In this document: positions 41,725 through 44,185 of the stretch, in pieces | How the letters are laid out: each line of letters starts with the position of its first letter | Position numbering within the stretch: the stretch's first letter is position 1 | From: a virus | Strand: one strand, 5' to 3' | Length of the DNA stretch: 44,185 nt | IMG/VR virus record: IMGVR_UViG_3300010885_023693 | Span: 1 to 44,185 of that record | Notes under the pieces: generated by a model | Seen by the model: only the letters and a program-made list of their open reading frames with translations | The model's database searches: none | Told to the model about the DNA's origin: nothing | Position numbers and translations under genes: made by a program

Positions 41725-42321
41725 TTATCCTGCTTGTAGACGGCGTTTAAGATGTGCGTCTCTTCTAGCCTGAGACCAAGGTTTTTTCATTTTTATACGA
41801 GGTAACCCCTTGTCTTTACGGGTCTTATATTTCATTCCAGTTCTAGTAATAGCTGCTTTAATAACACTTGCAATAGGTCGTTTTTTTCCAGCTAAAGCTA
41901 ATGAAACCTTAGGATTTTTATAACCCTTTATCGGACTTGGTCTTCCTTTTATTGGGCTAGGTATTCCTTTGCGACTAGGCGGCTTTATAGCAAAAGGGTT
42001 AACATTCATACATAACGGTTTACCGAAATGTTCGTTAAGATATTTTTGTTCAATTTCTTCTAACAATGCACTGCAATTTACTTTTTCAATAAGTTCGTAA
42101 TTCCATACCCAATTCGGATTATTATTGTATACGTTCTGCCAATAATAATTGTGGTCTTTTTTAGCTTTATTACCATTTTCTAAAAATCTAAAATGATCTT
42201 TAATTCTTTTTTGAAAATTAACAGTTGAACCTATATAATAATGCCCATCTGGTGCTGTTATTTTATAAATACCCATAGACGCATTTTCCGGTATTAAGTA
42301 ATTGATATTACCAGTGTTCAT
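41725..42321 (-). CDS. GIY-YIG homing endonuclease
   Basis: 198 residues from MNTGNINYLIPENASM. N-terminal GIY-YIG nuclease domain: GIYK at 17-20, YYIGST at 28-33, the catalytic Arg in VNFQKRIKDHF (Arg39), and Glu in EEIEQKYLNEHFGKP (about 88-102) followed by NVNPF. The C-terminal part carries Lys/Arg/Gly/Pro-rich DNA-binding repeats of NUMOD3 type (RKGIPSPIKGRPSPIKGYKN) and a basic end (KMKKPWSQARRDAHLKRRLQ). It is a free-standing relative of the T4 Seg enzymes, which spread by cutting related phage DNA. A longer start at 42363 repeats the first codons (ATGAACACT), but the ATG at 42321 sits right after a palindrome holding TAAATA and is preferred. Confidence 0.85.
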   Translation of the reverse strand: MNTGNINYLIPENASMGIYKITAPDGHYYIGSTVNFQKRIKDHFRFLENGNKAKKDHNYYWQNVYNNNPNWVWNYELIEKVNCSALLEEIEQKYLNEHFGKPLCMNVNPFAIKPPSRKGIPSPIKGRPSPIKGYKNPKVSLALAGKKRPIASVIKAAITRTGMKYKTRKDKGLPRIKMKKPWSQARRDAHLKRRLQAG

Positions 42322-42339
42322 CTGTAAATATTTACAGAT
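42320..42339. promoter_or_regulatory. 20-bp perfect palindrome at the endonuclease start
   Basis: ATCTGTAAATATTTACAGAT, a perfect palindrome touching the ATG at 42321 and containing a TAAATA box on each strand. It may be an operator or a duplicated promoter element. Confidence 0.5.
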
Positions 42340-42418
42340 CTTACCCTCATTATTAGTGTTCATCTACAATAAAAACTTGCACAAGCAAGCCTGAGGGTGA
42401 GATTTTTTTCATTGTAAA

Positions 42419-42426
42419 GATAAATA
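42419..42426 (+). promoter_or_regulatory. TAAATA box before the 76-residue gene
   Basis: GATAAATA, 7 nt before the ATG at 42434. Confidence 0.45.
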
Positions 42427-42433
42427 TAATAAA

Positions 42434-42664
42434 ATGCCCACAACTTTTCAGCAACTCTTAGAACAATACGGTATGATAAAAAAAGAACAACGTATGTTCT
42501 ATCCAAAAAATTTTAATCTATCGGAAGGATTTCTTAGAGCCTTAAAGACTGAAATAGCTTTGCAGAAAAAAGCCGGTATTGATTCAAAAAAATTTGCTCA
42601 TAAGCTTAATAGAGCTTTACAGTTTCATATCGACGAACATAAAAAAACCCCTACACCGAAGTGA
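42434..42664 (+). CDS. Small protein of unknown function (76 aa)
   Basis: Not recognised. 76 residues, basic, mostly helical: TTFQQLLEQYGMIKKEQRMF, YPKNFNLSEGFLRALKTEIA, GIDSKKFAHKLNRALQFHID. No membrane segment or signal peptide. Its last codons lie inside a terminator hairpin that serves the opposite strand, which is unusual. It stands alone on the plus strand among minus-strand genes and has a box before it, so it is probably expressed. Confidence 0.65.
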   Translation: MPTTFQQLLEQYGMIKKEQRMFYPKNFNLSEGFLRALKTEIALQKKAGIDSKKFAHKLNRALQFHIDEHKKTPTPK

Positions 42665-42670
42665 GGGGTT
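42641..42670 (-). terminator. Terminator with UUCG tetraloop for the outer-membrane protein gene
   Basis: Read on the minus strand: stem AACCCCT-CAC, loop TTCG, GTG-A(bulge)-AGGGGTT, then a run of seven T. It overlaps the last codons of the plus-strand 76-residue gene. On the plus strand the T-run is missing. Confidence 0.8.
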
Positions 42671-42678
42671 AATTAATA

Positions 42679-42699
42679 AAGTTCTAACTATTAGAACTT
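42679..42699 (-). other. Perfect hairpin across the stop codon of the outer-membrane protein gene
   Basis: AAGTTCTAA / TTAGAACTT (9 bp) with a 3-nt loop. It includes the TAA stop at 42691-42693 and lies just before the terminator. Confidence 0.5.
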
Positions 42700-43434
42700 G
42701 AATTTGTAGCCAACGTTATAGCCGGTAATTTGTTTATCGTTGCTTGTTAATGATGTACGTTGAGCAAATAGGTTTGCTGTAACGCCATGCCATTCAAGAC
42801 CGATACCTGGCTGATAGTACTTCTTAACGTTCTTAAGAGCAGCAATAGTAGCAGCACCTGGATCGTTGAAGCCTAGAGCTAATGCTGGAACAACATTAAC
42901 ACCGTAGATAGCGCCGATTGGTGCGTTAACACCGAATTCATAGTTATTGCTACGGTTCATAGTGTCGTTTAGCGCGCGGCCTTCCCAATTAAGGTGACCA
43001 CCAAACCAGCTACCACTTAATTTAACAAATGGTAAGAAGTTATGATTTGCTAAACCAGCAGCTTCAGTTGCATTGACGTGTCTCAACTCAGCACCGAGTG
43101 TTAAGTCAGCGAGAGGGGACGTGAATTTATAGCCAGCATCGAGATAAACGCGCTTTAGACCAGATGCATCTGTTGTAGCTGTTGTGACAGATTTGCCAGC
43201 AACTACTGCAGTTGAATACGTGGTTGTGTCGCTGACCTTGTCAAATGCTGTTACAGCAAGATCAATGCCGTAAAGATTTGTTTCAACGCCTGCTGTCGCG
43301 TAGTTAGTGCCAACTAAGACGCCTTGCTGGATCAACTTTGAAGTGAATCCGACATCTAAGTTACCGCTAACTGGAGCAGCTTTTGCAACGAGTGCGATTA
43401 ATACCAATGAGGTTAATGTTAATAGTTTCTTCAT
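42691..43434 (-). CDS. Secreted outer-membrane beta-barrel (porin-like) protein
   Basis: 247 residues. N-terminal signal peptide MKKLLTLTSLVLIALVAKA, likely cut before APVSG. The mature part is a chain of alternating amphipathic beta strands: NLDVGFTSKLIQQGVLVGTN then YATAGVETNLYGIDLAVTAF, VYLDAGYKFTSPLADLTLGA and ELRHV, VKLSGSWFGGHLNWEGRALN, YQPGIGLEWHGVTANLFAQR, ending in GYKFKF with terminal Phe, as outer-membrane proteins end. The FTSKLIQQGV opening recalls TorF/Gcw_chp-type porins. The gene is visibly richer in G+C (28 of 60 bases in 43141-43200) than its neighbours, suggesting recent transfer. It has an exact TATAAATA box 6 nt upstream and its own terminator. Function in infection is unknown. 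Confidence 0.75.
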   Translation of the reverse strand: MKKLLTLTSLVLIALVAKAAPVSGNLDVGFTSKLIQQGVLVGTNYATAGVETNLYGIDLAVTAFDKVSDTTTYSTAVVAGKSVTTATTDASGLKRVYLDAGYKFTSPLADLTLGAELRHVNATEAAGLANHNFLPFVKLSGSWFGGHLNWEGRALNDTMNRSNNYEFGVNAPIGAIYGVNVVPALALGFNDPGAATIAALKNVKKYYQPGIGLEWHGVTANLFAQRTSLTSNDKQITGYNVGYKFKF

Positions 43435-43440
43435 ACTCTA

Positions 43441-43448
43441 TATTTATA
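43441..43448 (-). promoter_or_regulatory. Exact T4-type late promoter box before the outer-membrane protein gene
   Basis: TATAAATA on the minus strand, 6 nt before the ATG at 43434. The foreign-looking gene thus carries the phage-style start signal. Confidence 0.6.
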
Positions 43449-43501
43449 TAATACAAACAAAAATTACCTACTTTTAATTAGAATTTTTAGTTTTAAGAAA
43501 T

Positions 43502-44032
43502 CTAAACAGGCATTAATTTGGTTAAAATTGCTATAGAGCTATCAAACGCAACATTGGCTTCTTCAGCTAGATCCGGGGTAGCAACGCCTCTAATTTTCAT
43601 AATTAAGTCTCTTACATTGTCAAACTGAAACCATTTAGCAGAACCTGGTACTTTGTTTTTAAGTGTTTGGCCGCCAAACAAATCACCCATATGTCTTACA
43701 TAAACATGAGCCATTACTTTTTTAGGATCGGTAAGCTCTTTAAGATATTTTTCGTAATTAAGTGTTTCTTGTAAATAAGGAAACGTTGTGTTGAGTTCTG
43801 TTTCTAGTTCTTTTCTATCTTCTTTAATTCTTGCACTACGTTCAATACCAGATAGGTCATTAAATAAGCCTAAGTTATTAGCTTTATTTTCAAGGGTTTC
43901 ATAAAGTTTATCCATTTGTACTAGGTAGTTTAAATAATCAGCTTTAGAAACAGTCTTATTGAACACTGCATCTAAAAACGGAAGTTTATCAGCAATATCA
44001 TGTTTTGGTTGTGTTAATTCTCTTAGTGTCAT
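43502..44032 (-). CDS. Heme oxygenase (biliverdin-producing type)
   Basis: 176 residues from MTLRELTQPKHDIADK, shorter than cyanobacterial and cyanophage HO1 (about 230-240). Proximal heme ligand His11 in QPKHDIADKLPFLDAV and the distal-helix signature AHVYVRHMGDLFGGQ at 108-122, with the Gly-Asp-Leu-x-Gly-Gly core intact. All-helical pattern. It should open heme to biliverdin, iron and CO with an electron donor such as ferredoxin. In-frame ATGs at 44053 and 44047 lie almost against a hairpin; the ATG at 44032 has GGTAAATG 5 nt before it and matches the family N-terminus. It lies upstream of the outer-membrane protein gene on the same strand. Confidence 0.85.
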   Translation of the reverse strand: MTLRELTQPKHDIADKLPFLDAVFNKTVSKADYLNYLVQMDKLYETLENKANNLGLFNDLSGIERSARIKEDRKELETELNTTFPYLQETLNYEKYLKELTDPKKVMAHVYVRHMGDLFGGQTLKNKVPGSAKWFQFDNVRDLIMKIRGVATPDLAEEANVAFDSSIAILTKLMPV

Positions 44033-44037
44033 ATTAA

Positions 44038-44045
44038 CATTTACC
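44038..44045 (-). promoter_or_regulatory. TAAATG box before the heme oxygenase gene
   Basis: GGTAAATG on the minus strand, 5 nt before the ATG at 44032; a last-base variant of the common box, used to choose the start. Confidence 0.35.
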
Positions 44046-44058
44046 ATGTACATAAAGA

Positions 44059-44086
44059 AGCTCTACCATCTTGCGATAGTAGAGCT
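44059..44086 (-). terminator. Hairpin, probable terminator of the gene entering from the right
   Basis: AGCTCTAC / GTAGAGCT (8 bp) with an inner ATC / GAT helix and TTGC loop. On the minus strand it is followed by TCTTTATG, a weak T-run. It lies between the truncated gene's stop and the heme oxygenase start. Confidence 0.65.
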
Positions 44087-44103
44087 GTTATTTACTATAC
44101 TAA

Positions 44104-44185
44104 TTAAAAGTGATAACGGTGAGGAAAAGTAAAAGCATCTTTCAGCTCTTCCTTAAACTCAGGCCAACGACTTTTAATGAACTTA
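44104..44185 (-). CDS. C-terminal end of a gene entering from the right edge
   Basis: Open from the right edge to a TAA at 44104-44106. It encodes 26 visible residues, beginning KFIKSRWPEFKEELKD and ending AFTFPHRYHF. The length is too short to name a family. The coding-like residue use and the hairpin after the stop support a real gene end. Confidence 0.6.
   Translation of the reverse strand, partial: KFIKSRWPEFKEELKDAFTFPHRYHF

Noticed and set aside
42376-42389. Small hairpin CTTGC / GCAAG before a T-run in the gap before the 76-residue gene
   Set aside because: The stem is 5 bp and the T-run starts too far away for a terminator. No plus-strand gene ends just before it.
1-44185. tRNA or rRNA genes
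   Set aside because: No cloverleaf-like stretch with a T-loop (GTTCRA) beside a matching acceptor stem was noticed, but this was by eye only. A tRNAscan-SE run would settle it.

Overview
The window is a piece of a large, A+T-rich tailed-phage genome with a contractile, T4-type (myovirus) tail. The evidence is a run of T4-module proteins on the + strand (sheath, tail tube, tape measure, tube cap, LysM-type baseplate wedge protein, gp27-like hub, gp5-like spike) next to a gp17-type large terminase and a probable gp14-like neck protein. Portal, major capsid and replication genes are not in the window. The heme oxygenase and the cyanophage-like fibre modules point to an aquatic phage, but nothing here identifies the host. 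Most genes have no Shine-Dalgarno sequence. Instead, most carry an NNTAA(A/G)TA box, usually 5-10 nt before the start codon.

Layout. (1) 1-19477, minus strand: nine consecutive genes for virion fibres and accessory structural proteins. Seven carry collagen-like Gly-X-Ser/Thr repeats (GYS, GFT, GIS, GES triplets, almost without proline). The repeats are joined to a small set of reused globular modules and to different C-terminal heads: a C1q/TNF-like jelly roll, a pectate-lyase-like beta-helix, Ig-like repeats and a tail-fibre tip. The first gene runs off the left edge. (2) 19488-25198: gp14-like neck protein (-), an acidic unrecognised protein (+), large terminase (-), an NAD(P)H-dependent FMN reductase-like protein (-) and a nucleotidyltransferase-fold protein (+). 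(3) 25199-41150, + strand: the tail and baseplate operon, with several tail-tube-fold paralogues. (4) 41147-44185: small accessory genes: an acidic unknown, a GIY-YIG endonuclease, a 76-residue unknown, a secreted outer-membrane beta-barrel protein, a heme oxygenase, and the C-terminus of a gene entering from the right.

How it fits together: region 3 builds the tail and baseplate. Region 1 most likely supplies a heterogeneous set of very long adhesive fibres or decorations whose shafts are recombinogenic repeats and whose tips are exchangeable. Region 4 looks like cargo that modifies the host (heme breakdown, envelope protein) plus a homing endonuclease. The most unusual features are the scale and chemistry of the Tyr/Ser/Gly fibre array, the fixed-distance TAAATA boxes that could produce leaderless late mRNAs, and the phage-encoded outer-membrane protein beside a heme oxygenase. 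No tRNA, rRNA, CRISPR array or insertion sequence was seen, and no gene-free stretch reaches 300 bases.
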